A stretch of 64,000 bases of DNA from Hortaea werneckii (GCA_037044905.1 JBAOKB010000142.1:62001-126000), one strand, 5' to 3'; numbered from the stretch's first letter, positions 1 to 12,953 are shown. Notes: generated by a model not told the origin, from the sequence alone. Program-made: numbers and translations.

Positions 1-3000
1 AAAATCTATTATAACTATTCTAGGTTTAGTCCTATAAGTTCTAGTTTAGTATTATTATTTAGTAGAGATTCTTCTTCCTCTAATAGTTCTTCCTCCTACT
101 TAAGAGATATGTTTTTTTATAGAGTTACATCCTTCTAATTAAATAGTAGTAGAGACCTTCCTCTTTAGAAATTTCCTAAATTTCTTTTCTCCTATAATAG
201 CTACCTCTATATTATTATATTAAATTCTATTTTAGCCTTACGTAGTTTCTTAGAATAGTAACTATTTATTTACTTATCTAATTTATAGGTCTTATAATAA
301 TCGTCGTAGTAACCTATTTAATATATAGCCTTATAGTTTAGTTCTATTTTTAGTTCCTTAACAAGTTTTAATATATTATAAGCGCCTTGTCTATTATTTA
401 TTTTGTTAATAGGTTCTTTTACTAGTATTATATTAAGCTACTCCTATAGTTGTACCTTTTATCTATAGTAGTCTTATACGTAATACTTTATTTTATAGTA
501 ATTATAGTACTCTAGTCCTTCGCATTTCTTTCTTCTATTACTATTCCCTTTACCTTTAGCTCTATATATATCTTTTCCTTTTGGCTTATATTAGATAATA
601 TCTAATTCTATAGTATTAGGATCGCGACGAGATCTTCTAGTCTAGCTAGTCGGATTATAACTAGATTATCCGCGATACTATCTATTATAGTATTTCTCCT
701 ATTAGCGTTTATATAGCTTATTATTAATTTTAATAGCTATTTAGATTATTTGTTCTAGTATGTTTTATATTATACTACTATATATAAATTTATCCTTAAT
801 ATTATCTTTTAACCCTTAGTAATATATAGTAAATAGGGCTTATTTATCCTAACTAGTCTTACCTAAATACTTTCTAAATTTAATAGTATACTAAAAGGTA
901 GATGTCTTCTATATAAAATATTAGATAACTCGGATAGCGACTTGTTTATTGTTACTTAAACTATAGATATTATAGATAGCTTCGATAAAGTTATTCTAGT
1001 TATTAAAAATTCCTTTAGTGTCTTAGTTATTAATAAAAACATTCTATAGATATAGTTAAATCTATTACTAAGCTTATCCTTAAAGGTAGGACAATATAAT
1101 AATAGTTTTTTTTATATCTTAATTAATTCCTTCTATTCTAAAGAAAATTATAAGTTAGTTAAACTAATCGTTAAGCTTAGAATATTCTTTATAAAAGAAG
1201 TCTAGCTTAACAACTTTAATATTGTTGTTAGACCTATTAGTTAGTACTATACTAGCTAGTTGTAGTTATATATTAGTATCTTATTAATTATTAGAAGCTA
1301 TTGTTGTCTAAAGTATAAAGTTCCTTAAGAGTATTTAAAGTATTACGACTCTATAAAGTAGTGTTATAGGTTTAGAGCTCTTTAGAATAGATGTATTAAG
1401 ACAACTAGGTTATAAAATAACTAATTGTAATAAGGCTATTAGTTCTCTACCTAATAGTCGGATTATAATATAAATTAAATATACAAACTCCTAGTAAGAA
1501 ACGTACCTATATATATATATAAAAGATTCGTGTCTTTATATACTTAATCGCCTAGTCGCTTAGTAATTAGTCGCTTAGTAATCGCCTAGTCGCTCGTCGA
1601 CTAGTAGCTTACTTATATATATATAGTTAGTCGCCTACTAAGGCGGCGCTTACCTATATATAGATTATATAACCCTTCTCTTCTCTAGCCCTTACTAGCT
1701 AATTGTTTTAGGTCTAACTATCTTATAACTATGTTTGTAACACTCTATTAAAAAAGATTTTTATCTTTATTAGCTATAGTATATAGTATTACTACTACTA
1801 ACTCTAGGATATTATATCTTTATAATAGATAACTACTCTATATACTATAGAGAAGATATTTAGCTACTCTATAATAGCTTTAGTATCTAACTAGAATATT
1901 TGTCGCCTTATCTACTAGATTATAATCTTATTAAATCGATTTTTAGTATACTAAAGAGGTAGATCTAGAGGTACTAGGACTAGTACGAGTTTGTTAAGAG
2001 CTTTAAGGCCTTTCTTATAAAGAGAGTCTAGTAGTTTAAAGGCTTTAATTATAAGGGTTACTATTATAATTATAGATATAGTAAGGTAGAGATAGAGATA
2101 GAGGTAGAGGTAAAGGGGTTAGTTAACTAAAGTACCTTAAGCTTATATATTAGCTATTTTATAAAAGCTATATAGATAGGGTAATCTATAACAGATTTTT
2201 ATAATCTTTATACTAAATTAAAGCTTATAAGCTATAGAATTAACCTATATAACTATAGTATCGATAAAGTAGGTATTATATTAATGTCTTATAAGTAAGC
2301 TAAAGAGGTTAAACATTAATTAAAAAAGCGTTAAATATAGACTTACTCTATTCTAACTCTTTAGTATAAGCTTATCTATAGTATAGCCCTATATCTTAAC
2401 TCTTAGGCCTTTCTAATTAGCCTTAAATCCCTTAATAGTAGTAGGTCTATCCTTTAGTATATAGCTATAACTCTGCTATAAGTTAACTAAAGTAACTACT
2501 AATAGACTCTACTAGCTAAATTATAACTATTTATATATTTACTAATACTAAAAATACGTCTATTATAGTATTTAATATAGAATTAATTATAGTACTACCT
2601 TTAAAAATAAGCGCGAAAATTAGACTACTAGATATAAAGCAATATAAAGCTAAAGTAAAGCTCTCTATTAGTAGTAGCGATTACTACCTTTTGCGCTTAT
2701 ATATAAACCTCCTAATACTATTCTAAACCCTTAATAAGAAGCTTTTTTTAAAATTAAAATCTTATTAATCCGACATACTTATTTATAAGATACCTACTAG
2801 ATTATAGCCCTCTAAATAAATAGCGACCTAGATCCCCTTAAATAACTCGCCTTTGCCTTATTAATAGTAGCTATTAGTAAGCTTAAAGAAGTACTTATTA
2901 AAAAGGTCTATTATAGAGGTTTATAAAGAAGGTAGCTCTCTATTATTACCTAGATCTAGCTTAGTCTATAGCGCTAAGCCTAGTAACTAACTAAAGGACT

Positions 3001-4340
3001 ATAGTAATCTATCCTTACTAAATATAAAGTTAAAGTTAAATAGCTAGCTTAGTAAAGGTAAAGTAAATAACTAATAACTATTTATTACTAAATTATAATT
3101 ATATCTACTAGTATATAACTATTTTTAAGCTTTATATATAAGGTAAAGGATATTAACATTTAGATAGTCCTTTATTAATTAATTAGCCTACTACTTATAG
3201 GCCTATACCTTTATAATCTTATTAGTTAATAGATAGTAGTTTTCTAATAAATTAGAGCTATACTAATAGTAAAAGCCCTTTAGATTATTCTTATAGGATA
3301 GAAGCTTATAGGCTTAGTAGACCCTTAGCTTACTACCTTTATAAACCTATATTATATTACTTTTAGCCTTATCTTTAAGAGTGTCGATATTATTCTCTAA
3401 CTAAGCCTTTTAGCGCTATATTATAATTAGTTAAGAAGTATAAGCTATAATATAAATATACTACTACTACTAGCTAATTAGTAGATTATTAAGACTATCT
3501 AAGAACAAAGGCGCTAAATACTCTATATAGTAGATAATAGTTACCTTAAAATATTTAAAGCCCTCCTCTTACTACTATAGTATCTAGTCCTTAAACTCTA
3601 TAAAGTTCTTTTACTATTTAAGGTTATTATAAAGCTACTCTATTTTATTAATACCTATATAGTATAGTAATACCTTTATACGTTTTAAATTAAGCTTTTA
3701 GTCTAACCTAATATATTATATATAGGCCTTTATAATTGCTTTATTAGTACTCTTAAGATAGAAGTATATATAACTAAATATAGTCGTTTTATACTTAGCT
3801 TAGATAGATACTATAAAATAGAGACTCTAAAGGCCTTTAATACGCGTAGTAGTAGTAGCTATAACTATAGTAGCCTTATTCTCCTTCTTATTATTATTTT
3901 AATCTAGTAGAACTCTACTATCTTAAGTAGGATTAAAATCCTTATAGTTACTAGTACGCTTACTAGCTTTAGTACTAGCTTTAGTAGTACTAGCTTTACT
4001 ACTAGTTTTACTACTAACTTTAGTACTAGCTTTAGTAGTAATCTTAGTAGTAGTCTTAGTAGTAGTCTTAGTAGTAGCCTATTAGTTATTAATCGACTAT
4101 TATAGCTTCTTTATCGTCTTATAGCGCTTAGTAGTAGGTAGAGTTAATAGAAAGGCCTCTTTAGTAGCTCTCTTAGCTACTATAGAGGGTTAATAGTTAT
4201 ACTATAAGGGCTTTATAATAGTAAAATAGTAAACAATATTAATAATACCTCCTTTATTAAAATATAGCGATTTTAAGGCTTTATCTAACTATAGAGGTAG
4301 TATTAACGCGCTAGCACGCGTCGACTTATACTAACTTACC
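1..4340. repeat. RIP-degraded AT-rich repeat block (left edge open)
   Basis: CpA and TpG are almost absent while TpA is extremely frequent, and no reading frame of useful length survives. This is the signature of repeat-induced point mutation of CpA to TpA on both strands. The block stops sharply near 4340, where CA/TG-containing sequence resumes. Inside are low-complexity stretches: a TCGCCTAG/TCGCTTAG-like cluster at about 1545-1610 and TAGTAGT-rich sequence at about 3950-4080. The original element cannot be assigned. A basic, lysine-rich stretch near 1990-2110 might be a ruined gag-like region, but this is weak. No inverted-repeat terminus was found at the right edge. Confidence 0.9.
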
Positions 4341-4576
4341 GGATTCGGCATATGCGCGCAAATTCTAAAGTGCGACAGTATTTTTCGCTAGATCGATACT
4401 GTGTAGGAGACATCTCAATTTCATGGCAATAGCAATATCTCTTCAACTCTACCTCCACCGTATTCGATCTCGAGAGTGCCCGATCTGTTTAGAAAGCCTG
4501 GGCGCAATGCTTGCAATAAACTTCGATCGCTATCGCTTTCGAGGATGTCATGCAAATGGCAGCTCCAAGCAACACT

Positions 4577-5656
4577 TTAGGAGACTTCACGCTCCTCCAC
4601 GTCCACCAGCTTCTCATTCTCGCGAACATCCTTTCCCCGCAGATTAGCCTTCACATCACCCAACTGCTGAGCAGTCAAGCCCACAGACTCCAAATAAGCA
4701 TCTATACCCTGATACTTCGTCTCCAAGTGCCCAAGCACATGTCGTACATACTCCGGCTCTAACTCCAGACTCGCTTTCTCCTCTATCCCGATCTCTCTCC
4801 TCCTCGCATTGACTTGCTCCAGCATTGCCGCTTCGCTCTGTCTTGTGAGAAGATACTCGTGTACGATCTTCTCCTCGGGTATGCCTAGTAGGTGCAGGAC
4901 GAGACAGAGGACTAGGTTTACCCAGGGCCCGTAGATTAGCACCGGGCACACGTCCTGCTGTGCTAGGGCTAGGAAGATCGCCTGGATTTGGGGTTTAGAC
5001 AGGTCGAGGACGTTGGTCGTTGTCTTCCTCCAGTCAAGACGGTCGAAGGAGGCTTGCCTCGTTTTGCGGAATTCCTTTGCCCGGCCAAGGAACTCATAGC
5101 CGCCGGCTTTCCTGGCAGTTGTTAGTTGGTCTTTCTTCCATCGCTGGACTCCTCATGTTGCAGGGATGTCTGTATACGTGCAATTTGTCGGCCCAAGGGA
5201 CCATGTCTAATACGCTGTGCGTAAGTGATTGGGACTCAAGGGAGATTTCATGGACGTTGATGTCTAGCACGCTGAAACTTCGTATTCTTTCCTTGTGCTG
5301 AACTTCCATCTCCAGAGTGTCATTCGATCTGACGATAACCGGTCTGCCCTTTTTCTTTAGCGGCTTCGTAGTTGTTGAGTTGAAGGGTGGAATCAGTGTC
5401 TTACGGCCCATTGAGGTCGATCAGAGTGGAGATGCCTAAAGTCCTCTGTAGATACTTCTGGTCTTCCTTCGTTGCTTTGTCTATTACTCAAAAGCTCAGC
5501 ATGCGTAGTCCAGCGCCTGGCTTGCTTTGGGTGAGAATCCTTACCAATACCGGAGCATCGATACAGTCTGCCAGCAGGCAATGCTGGTGAGCCGCTAGTA
5601 GCAACGCCGACATCTCGGAAGTTGACTATGCTCTGCAGAGGCGCCTTCCTGTCCAT
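4577..5656 (-). pseudogene. Relic of a fungal tyrosine phosphatase (Y_phosphatase3-like)
   Basis: Starting from the ATG at 5656, the N-terminus carries NFRDVG followed by GRLYR, the opening motif of this phosphatase family. A GISTLIDL segment (the usual GIxTIIDLR) follows in another frame and runs into a stop. The C-terminal part (4577-4951) reads LVLCLVLHLLG and then an EYLLTR-like segment, as after the catalytic loop in relatives. Where HCxxGKDRTG should lie, the sequence reads VLIYGPWVN, so the catalytic Cys and Arg are missing. Frame changes, a stop and loss of the P-loop all point to a dead gene next to the RIP block. The family assignment rests on motifs only. Confidence 0.6.
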
Positions 5657-6192
5657 ACTTTCTCACACACCCGTTCTCTCTGGTCAGTAGCTTTCTATTT
5701 GATTGGCATCCCTACCTGACAATCTACTTTCATACCGACGTGGCCGTACCACCATAAGTAGACTTTAAGCTAACGCATTCCTTCGAATCCTACGCCGTAT
5801 TGTTAGCGTCGGGGCTAGGAGATACAGCATGAGTGACTCGACTTCATGGCAATCTTCGGTTATATTGATGGGTTCTCGTCACAACATTGCTTGCTACAAT
5901 GACCCTCTTGGGGTTGCAATCAAGTAACGGTGGGGAGCGGCGAAGATCTGATGGGCAATTCCAGCTCTTGGCGTTGGCTACGCGACAAACGCTAGAGCTG
6001 CATTCAGTTTCTCCCCTACCGACATCGCCTCACAACGACGTCTTCGCTACTGCACGACAAAGCAACAGCCTCTCGTCGCTTACCTCCTGTGCACATATGA
6101 GTGCGCTCTAAGAATCTGGATGCGCCTCGTTACCCTTTCCTGCTTCCAGAGCGTGCCGACCTTTTCCTAGTTCTAGTCCGTCAGCAGACGAC
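5657..6192. other. Intergenic stretch, no gene recognised
   Basis: Normal base composition. Short open frames have no recognisable content. It separates the phosphatase relic from the next pseudogene and probably held the latter's promoter. Confidence 0.5.
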
Positions 6193-7764
6193 ATGCCTAT
6201 CCGTCCATCGCCGAAGAAGCGGAAGCTCTGCCATCCTAACTCCGCCTCGCCAGAGACCTGGGACGGTCTGTCGACGACTCCTCTCACTGCAAAGGCTCTG
6301 CGGGAATTCGACCGAAGGAGCAGGCAACTCGAGCGAGAAAACGCCGCTCGCCGTGAATTGTTACTTAGGCAAGATTACGGGCTGCGCCCTCGAAGGGCTG
6401 TAACGAACGAGAGCGAACACGTCGATTCGGCCGATCGGTTTCTGCAACAGTGTTCCTCGCAGTCTTTGAGCCGGGTGAAGAAGTTTGCCACTCATGGCGG
6501 CCCAGACTTGCGCCATTTAAGAGGGGTAAGAAAACGATCGTAGATTGAGATCTGTAGCTCACAGTTGGCAGTGCCAGTGTCCACCCGTTGCTGGAAAGAA
6601 GATTATCGAGGCGACTTCTTCGAGTCTGGGGAGTCTTAAGCGTAAACAGGGCTCGAAGTCAGCAAAGAACAGTGTAACTACGACTAGTACGACTACGACG
6701 ACTACGACGACTACGAAAAGCCAGAGGGTAAATTGGGCTGCATTCAAGCAAAACCTGATCGAACATGGTATCTATCCTCTCGGATACCGGTGTCCTGGCG
6801 GCAGGACCCTGACTAGCCCCCAAAACCTGGATGCCATCACTAAGGTTCTGTAAACGCATCGGCGCTCTCTCTCCTCTTCTCAGTTCCCAGAAGCGGAGTT
6901 TGAGCGGTTCGAGGCCGCTCATGGCCGTGCAAAAAATAAAGCCGAGATTGTCTCAGATGTATTGCCTTTCATTGAAGGAGACGCTCCAAATAAAGAGTGT
7001 AGGGCGCGAGAAGTCCAATACTCTAACCTCAAACCTGTGACAGATGGCACATATCCTACACCAAAACCAGACTTCTATGATGGCGCACGCCCTGAACAAC
7101 TAGAGCGGAAGATATTAGAGGAGCTCTCTGGTCTTGTGGTTCCCTCTAGGCGAGAAGACTACCCAATAGCCCCAAATTTTTTTATGGAAGCGAAAGGCCC
7201 CGAGGGAAATCAAAGTCTAGCAGACCGACAAATCTACTACGACTTGGCGGCAGGAGAAAGGGCCCAAGCTGCTCTTCTCGCTTATCAGCAATCGTCGTCT
7301 GACCAGCGCAGCCTAGACCGCACTCTTGGCTTCACGTACGTTGGTGGAACGCTCAAACTAATTGCTGCTCACATTAATAAGCTATTGGGTACTAAGGCAT
7401 GGCTGGAGTATGTTATGACCAAGGTCAAAGCTTGGGCTATGAATTCAGACAGCGATACGTTCCGAAAAGGTGCCACTGCATATCGGAATGCCAGAGACTG
7501 GGCCGAGCGACAAAGGAATGAGGCCATACGGCAAGCTAACAAGATGGTGAGAGATCAGACTCCCGCCGCCGACGTAACGAAGACGACTTGGATGTGAAAG
7601 CCTCGGGTGCATCTTCGGCTGCTGGCCCTGCGACTTTAGAAGCGTACCGCAATCGACGCAAGACTTCACTTGAGAAGGTCAGTCACGCTGGTGGGACTCT
7701 CGTACAAAGTGCGACGGAGGGGAGCATGGGCGCGTGCAATCATGCTGAAGATCCAACGTCGTAG
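6193..7764 (+). pseudogene. Broken copy of an unnamed fungal accessory family
   Basis: The ATG at 6193 opens a basic N-terminus (PSPKKRK) and a STTPLTAKALREFDRR-type segment. An intron from 6526 (GTAAGA) ends at 6571 or 6577. The second exon has a poly-threonine (ACG)n run, then KQNLIEHGIYP, DGARPEQLERKI and APNFFMEAKGP, a motif order I know from many uncharacterised ascomycete proteins in repeat-rich regions. TAA at 6851-6853 interrupts an otherwise continuous frame; a 34-39 nt intron with a poor donor is the only alternative. Near 7550 the sensible frame shifts by one base, into an arginine-rich segment that ends with TAG at 7762-7764. Two lesions make this a probable pseudogene. Function is unknown. 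Confidence 0.65.
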
Positions 7765-10133
7765 AATACGGTGCTTCGTAACGTGTCTGCTCAGGGGTCA
7801 TCTTCATTCTAGCTGCATTTACCTTGCGTATTCTTCACGAGTCAGTGCAGATGACCTAAGTATTTCATGGAAGTTTGAGTGGCTTAAGCTGAAGTGGTTG
7901 CTAAAATACACATAACACCAGTCGTTCCATTCAAGCGCCAGAGGAGAAGCATTAATTACATTGCATGCCATATCGCATCATTCTCATCGGACCCGACACG
8001 CAAAGCTCTTGCTCATTGCCCGAGAGAGCTTGAAGGTGGGTCAGCGTTCTTGGTTTCTCATACAGTGATCTTTCCCTATTCTCAACAGATGTCGCTTGGC
8101 GGTTGGCCACGGTCCGAGGGCCGGCTGATATGGCGAGGCGCAGGCTTATCAACGCTATACATCCAATAACAAAGGGTCGTTGGCGTCGCAAAATCCTTGA
8201 GCGTCGACCTGTCGTGTGGAGGATTCGAAGACAGCATTCATTCCTTGCTTGCTTCACATCTTGACTGCCGCGTGCTGTTCGTTGGCGGAGTTTGACCTCT
8301 GCGCCATCGACAATGCTTCTAATGGAAAGAATGGAGTCCCACGCGGTTAGCTCATCATCGTTGAGTGCGTGACGATCGGGTCACGCCGCACTTCTTCCCC
8401 CGAAAAAGGTTGCTTGGGTTTACCAAAGATGTGCAACGTCATCTGGAGCCATCCCAATACGATCGCCCGGTCTTTTGACAAGGGAGCCTCAATGCCACAG
8501 GGAAACAAAGCACCCTAATCACATTAACAGGTGACACGTTGGGATCACTACAGAGTCTAAAAGCTGCCGCTAAATACTAGCCCGTCTTCGCAATGAGTGA
8601 TCTTGCCAAAGGGAGGGTATAGATGAGACGTCTTCAACTCGGATACAGGGTTCTACCCAAGGTTTCCGCGTCTTCGCCTCCTGAAGCAGGCCATTGTCCA
8701 GTTCGGCGTCGAGGTTACGGTTTGGTACATGCCTAGTATCTTACATGTACTCTGATGGTAGATTGCTTTGTTCAGAAGATGTGAGAAGGCCGAGGGCGTG
8801 GCGAGTTCCCGACTTCTTCATGAGCTGGACTCGGGCGGGAGCCCGACCGCAAAGACTGCGGTGTTGTGGATGGCAGGTACTGCGGTATAAAGGGCGTGCT
8901 TGAAGGTCATCTTAAACACCATGGAGGTCTGATATCCCGCTCAACCTTCTTCATGCTCAGCAAAAGTCGTCTGATGAAGTCGGACTTCTGCCATTCGGCA
9001 TTTTCAAGCCGAGCACGCTTCAGCAATGGCGGTGCTCGCGCGCACGACGCAAGCGAGATGATTGCGCTGGTCTTCGAAGGTCTTCGGGCGGTTGAAAGAT
9101 AAACGTCTTATCGTGCGAAAGTGCTAGGTCCGCGAAATGGTGAGGCGGTTGTAACGCTAATCGTCTCAACGCCACAGGCTTAAGAGGTGCACACCTTGGA
9201 AACAGCCCCATGGGATTGCCTCCGAAGCTTTGTTCATCCTGGGCTACAAGGTTACCCAGATTTTATCCTTAGTAAACACTACCGTGTTAACGATTGTCAG
9301 TGTTGGTTGTCACACGACATCTCACAGATAGCATAGCGACAGGCGCCGCTATCTGCTGCAGTAGGACGCGTGGGCAGGACGCATACACTCACTCAGCAAC
9401 CCGGTATTCGAAATGAGATCATCCTCTGCTGATCGGGCGGAGGAACATTCGCAGAAAATGATCATACGTTGCGTTACCGCACATCACGCCTCACTCAGCC
9501 ACCACGACATTTTCACGCGCCAGAAGCAACTGTTGTATTACCTACCTAGGTAGGTACGCAAATGGGAAGCCTTCCGAACCCCGGATCCTGGGATCGGTGA
9601 CAGATGATCCCAGCGGGTGTGGGCGTGTAGGTGCATGTAAACGGCGAGCGCTACCATGCATGGTAGACGCACTCTGCCAAGCGATGCTTCTCTGCCTTGT
9701 ATCCGCTATCTATCATCTTCTCTGTAGAGTGAACACAGCGTTGCCAAGGGCGGCAGGCACTAGTCCCGCGCAGTCCTCGATGCAAGCCGTTTGATATCTG
9801 TGTAGGTGCACGCAAGCGATAACCGCTATCATGGAACGGCTGCAGATGCACAACACGTAGCGACGCATCGGGAGGGGCTCGCTTGGCTCGCTACTACGTC
9901 GATGATCCAGTCACGTCGCCGGGGATGATCAGAGCCCTATTGATTCATCGAGCATCTGAGAAAAGCATCCGAAGGCCTCCGCTCTTGGCAGTCTCGATGC
10001 ACTGCGTGTTTCAGCACGAAGTGGTCCTTTCTTAGAGCCTTGCCCAAAGACAAACAGTCAGCCAATCCGACGTGACCTCATATTCCGCCCGGACGGTGCT
10101 TTGGATGGCAGCAAGTGGACTACGCCGGAATCA
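7765..10133. other. 2.4-kb stretch without a recognisable gene
   Basis: Composition resembles the neighbouring genes and RIP is not obvious. Short open frames on both strands show no motif or frame-consistent family similarity, though some could be fragments of old genes. The only distinct structure is the palindrome at 9539-9556. The last few hundred bases probably include the promoter of the peptidase-like gene that follows. Confidence 0.5.
9539..9556. repeat. Perfect 18-bp palindrome built on CCTAGG
   Basis: The sequence TACCTACCTAGGTAGGTA equals its own reverse complement. Shorter versions lie at 40623-40632 (TACCTAGGTA) and 43063-43070 (ACCTAGGT), all between genes. Whether it is a regulatory site or a common dispersed genome motif cannot be told from one window. 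Confidence 0.7.
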
Positions 10134-11488
10134 ATGGAACTACGTACGGATCAAGGGGATACGGCCCCCACCACTGGATCAAAGCGAGGCTGCGACTCTA
10201 CCAACGAACACGTGCAGCTACAGAACAAAAAAATGAGCTCCGCTAAGCCCTCTCGCAGCCGGGTGCGATTTGACACAGCTCCTGTTCAGCCCACATTGCC
10301 CGAACGAGGCACTCACACTTGTCCACTATCTTCTGAGGACGCCCGCACGCCAGCAAATACAAATTCGGGATCGTCTCATGCCGAAGTCTTCCGCCATCAA
10401 GGAGTTGATGACATCTCAGACTTTGACTTGGACAAAACCGTTTCGCTGCTTAAGGAAGCTGGCGAGCTTAGCCATATCACGTTCCGAGCGCTTGAGTTTC
10501 TGAACCCGGACCCTTCTTCGTGGCATATCGTTGACCCATCAGTAGCCGATACGTCCCATTTAGACGCTCTGGCCGATCGGAGGTACAGGTGTCTGAAGCC
10601 GTCACATTCGAAAGTCGTTCTGCCGGTCTACCTCCACCAGGAAGCTCACTTCGGCATTGTCATCCTTAATCTCGCCACGTCCCAGTTGGACCTCTTCGAG
10701 CCACTGCAGAGCCAGAAGCTGTATGAGAAGATAGGGAAAGTGGCTAAAGCCTTCGTCAAATGTCTAGCGGCCAGCAATTGCTTTCAAGGACGAACAAAGC
10801 CGAAAAAGGAGTGGTTAGAGACACGGAATAATGTAAGTACCTCTTTATCCAGCTGAGACAGTGTTGCTAACAAACGTAGACCTGCCTTGTTCAGCAGAAT
10901 AACGTCGACTGTGCACTCTATTGCGTCGTCAACACACTCGCTCAATTCTACTCCCAACCCCTTCCAACCGATGTGAACGCTCAAGCCTGGCGAGGCTGGC
11001 TTGCTTTCGCCTTTGAAAAGGCTAAAGCCGATAGGAACCTCCCGGAAACCCATTCGTCTGGATCGTATGAGGGTCGTGAGCATGAGCTAGGCAAAGAGGA
11101 AGGAGGTGAAGAGGATCTCCGCATGAGAATCGTTCAGGACCACAAAGCTGTTGAACTCGATCTGCGACGTCGAGTAGATCTTGCGACGGATGTTTCCAGT
11201 AGGAGCAAGGCAGCCGGGATTGTGTTGTTAAAGCAGGCGCTCATGTACCACACACTTCAGGATGATGCGTTTCTGGTGGACCTCAGGTCCAGCGAGTCCA
11301 CTCTGGAACATTTGATGAAGGCGCTGGACGCAAGCGCGTTAGCCACACCAACCCAAGAGCACCTGGAAGGACAAAAGCAGCTCGAAGAAGTTATGCGTCT
11401 GTTCGAGCACATTTTGCGTCGAGCGCAAAGCAACTCACAGGCATACAGGTTCCGATGGGGTCTGTGGCTGCAGTTTGGCGAGGCATAA
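10134..11488 (+). CDS. Ulp1/C48-like cysteine peptidase, copy A
   Basis: Two exons (10134-10832, 10880-11488) encode 435 aa. The 47-nt intron has a GTAAGT donor and a GCTAAC branch site at 10866. Residues 1-95 are polar and probably disordered. The peptidase-like domain has His172 (AHFGIV), then Glu189 (FEPL) where Ulp1 has Asp 17 residues after the His, then Gln238 and Cys244 (QQNNVDCALY, usually DCG). The rest is helical and charged. Ulp1-family enzymes cleave SUMO or related modifiers; the Asp-to-Glu and Gly-to-Ala changes make activity uncertain. The TAA at 11486-11488 may be a recent nonsense mutation, since the frame stays open for 36 more codons to TGA at 11597-11599. Its relative is at 33483-35957. 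Confidence 0.7.
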
Positions 11489-11599
11489 TATGAGAAGCGC
11501 ACCGAGCTTGATCGGATTGCTAGAGTGGCAACGGCGTTGCTCGAGTACCACGAGCAGAAAGCTGCTGAGGTGAAACAAATCCAGCATTTCTTTGAATGA

Positions 11600-11940
11600 C
11601 CAGAGGTTTGTAAGACTACTCCGATTTGCAACAGAGAAAACTTTAGCTCAGCCTTCGAGTCTCGTATCGCTGCCCTCGTGTGGATGATGCGCGCGCCCCG
11701 GATTTGAAGAGAATGGCGTGGTCGGTTCAGCGGGAAGGGCTCTGCCGGGGAACATTATCCAAGTCGAAGGAGAAGCGGAGCTTGCAATTTGCGGATATGC
11801 TGGAGCTTGATTGCACGGCTAGGGTGATGTTAGAATGATGGGAGGGTGCCGTACTGGACAGATCCTCGTGACATAGTAAAGCATGGAATGTGAAGGAGAC
11901 TTGAAGGAGGTGGAAAGATCTTAGACCCTAACGCGGCAGA
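11600..11940. other. Intergenic, nothing recognised
   Basis: About 340 bases lie between the peptidase-like gene and the metallophosphoesterase relic, which is on the opposite strand. No motif or frame of interest was seen. Confidence 0.5.
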
Positions 11941-12953
11941 TCAATGTGGGTGTCTCGCCATTGCAAGAGGCAAGCAAGCAACAGGCGGTTGGATAGTGTC
12001 ATTTGGAGGGTCGGAAGAAGCTAGTATTATCTTCTGAATCGCAAGTCTGCCACTATCTTCTCTGCCGTGCTTGCTAGTCTCACCCAATCCTGCTGGGTCC
12101 ACGCCGAACCCGTGACAACGGACAGAAGCGGACCCTACGGCGGGTGGTGGTAGTACTTCGACAACCGCATCACGTGCGAAGAGATTGCCTGTACTTCGAT
12201 GGTACTGATTGCTGAAAACCTTGGTATCGTTCGTAGAAGCTCCATGTGTATTTTGGTGGGTGTGACCGTAGCCCCAGGCCACGATCCGCTTCCCACCTCT
12301 ACAGGCCTGAAGCATGCGTAGAGTTTCGCTGCCGAAGTGCCATCGATCTGCATTACCCTCGTATTTGGGATCCGATGTCTTATCAAAGGAGGGAGGGAAA
12401 TGGGACACGACAAAGACGCGGTACCCGGGGGGTACGCGTGCAATCTCCCGCTTGAGCCATTTGCGATCGGTGCGATGAGCACATTTGTGGCTGTCAATTG
12501 TCCAAGAAGGCGTTCGAGCAAAATCAGGTATCTTTTTGCTGACGGCCGTGCGTGCTTGGGCGAGAATGTGGAAATGCAGTGTGCAACCAAGGATGACGAG
12601 ACGGTAAGTATGGTCGACCACCCTGCCACGATCCATACATGCGAAGCGACCACGAGACTCGTCTGTCAGTTGATGAGTATATGGCTAACATGACTTCGCT
12701 CGCGCCCATAAGCATCAGGATTGCCAAGGACAAGAAACACCAGGTCGAAGCGCGTCTAGAGTTGGCGCAGGAAGTCAGAGTACAGCTGACCATCGCCCTC
12801 GAAAGTGCCAATGTCGCCGGCCAGGATGAGAATCGGGGCAGCGCGAGGCACGTCGAACTTGTAGGCTTGATTGGGATGTTCTAGATGCAGGTCGGACATG
12901 AACGGAAAGTGGACAGTCTCGGTGTGGTGAGAAAGTGAGGTTGCCATGACCAC
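11941..12953 (-). pseudogene. Relic of a calcineurin-like metallophosphoesterase
   Basis: From the ATG at 12953 the frame shows SDLHLE (the DxH metal motif) and LILAGDIG (the GD motif), then a TAG directly before a segment reading FLVLGNPDAYG. The last is the GNHE motif with its His lost. A one-base frame change follows, after which the protein continues as MDRGRVV, ILGCTL, VVSHFPPS, GYGHTHQN (GHTH motif) and SNQ, down to 11941. All blocks are in the family's order, so this was a complete Ser/Thr-phosphatase-like phosphoesterase. The stop, the frameshift and the lost metal ligand indicate it is no longer functional. Confidence 0.7.

Noticed and set aside
6845..6883. Tiny intron removing the TAA in the 6193 pseudogene
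   Set aside because: 34-39 nt with a weak donor is below plausible size.
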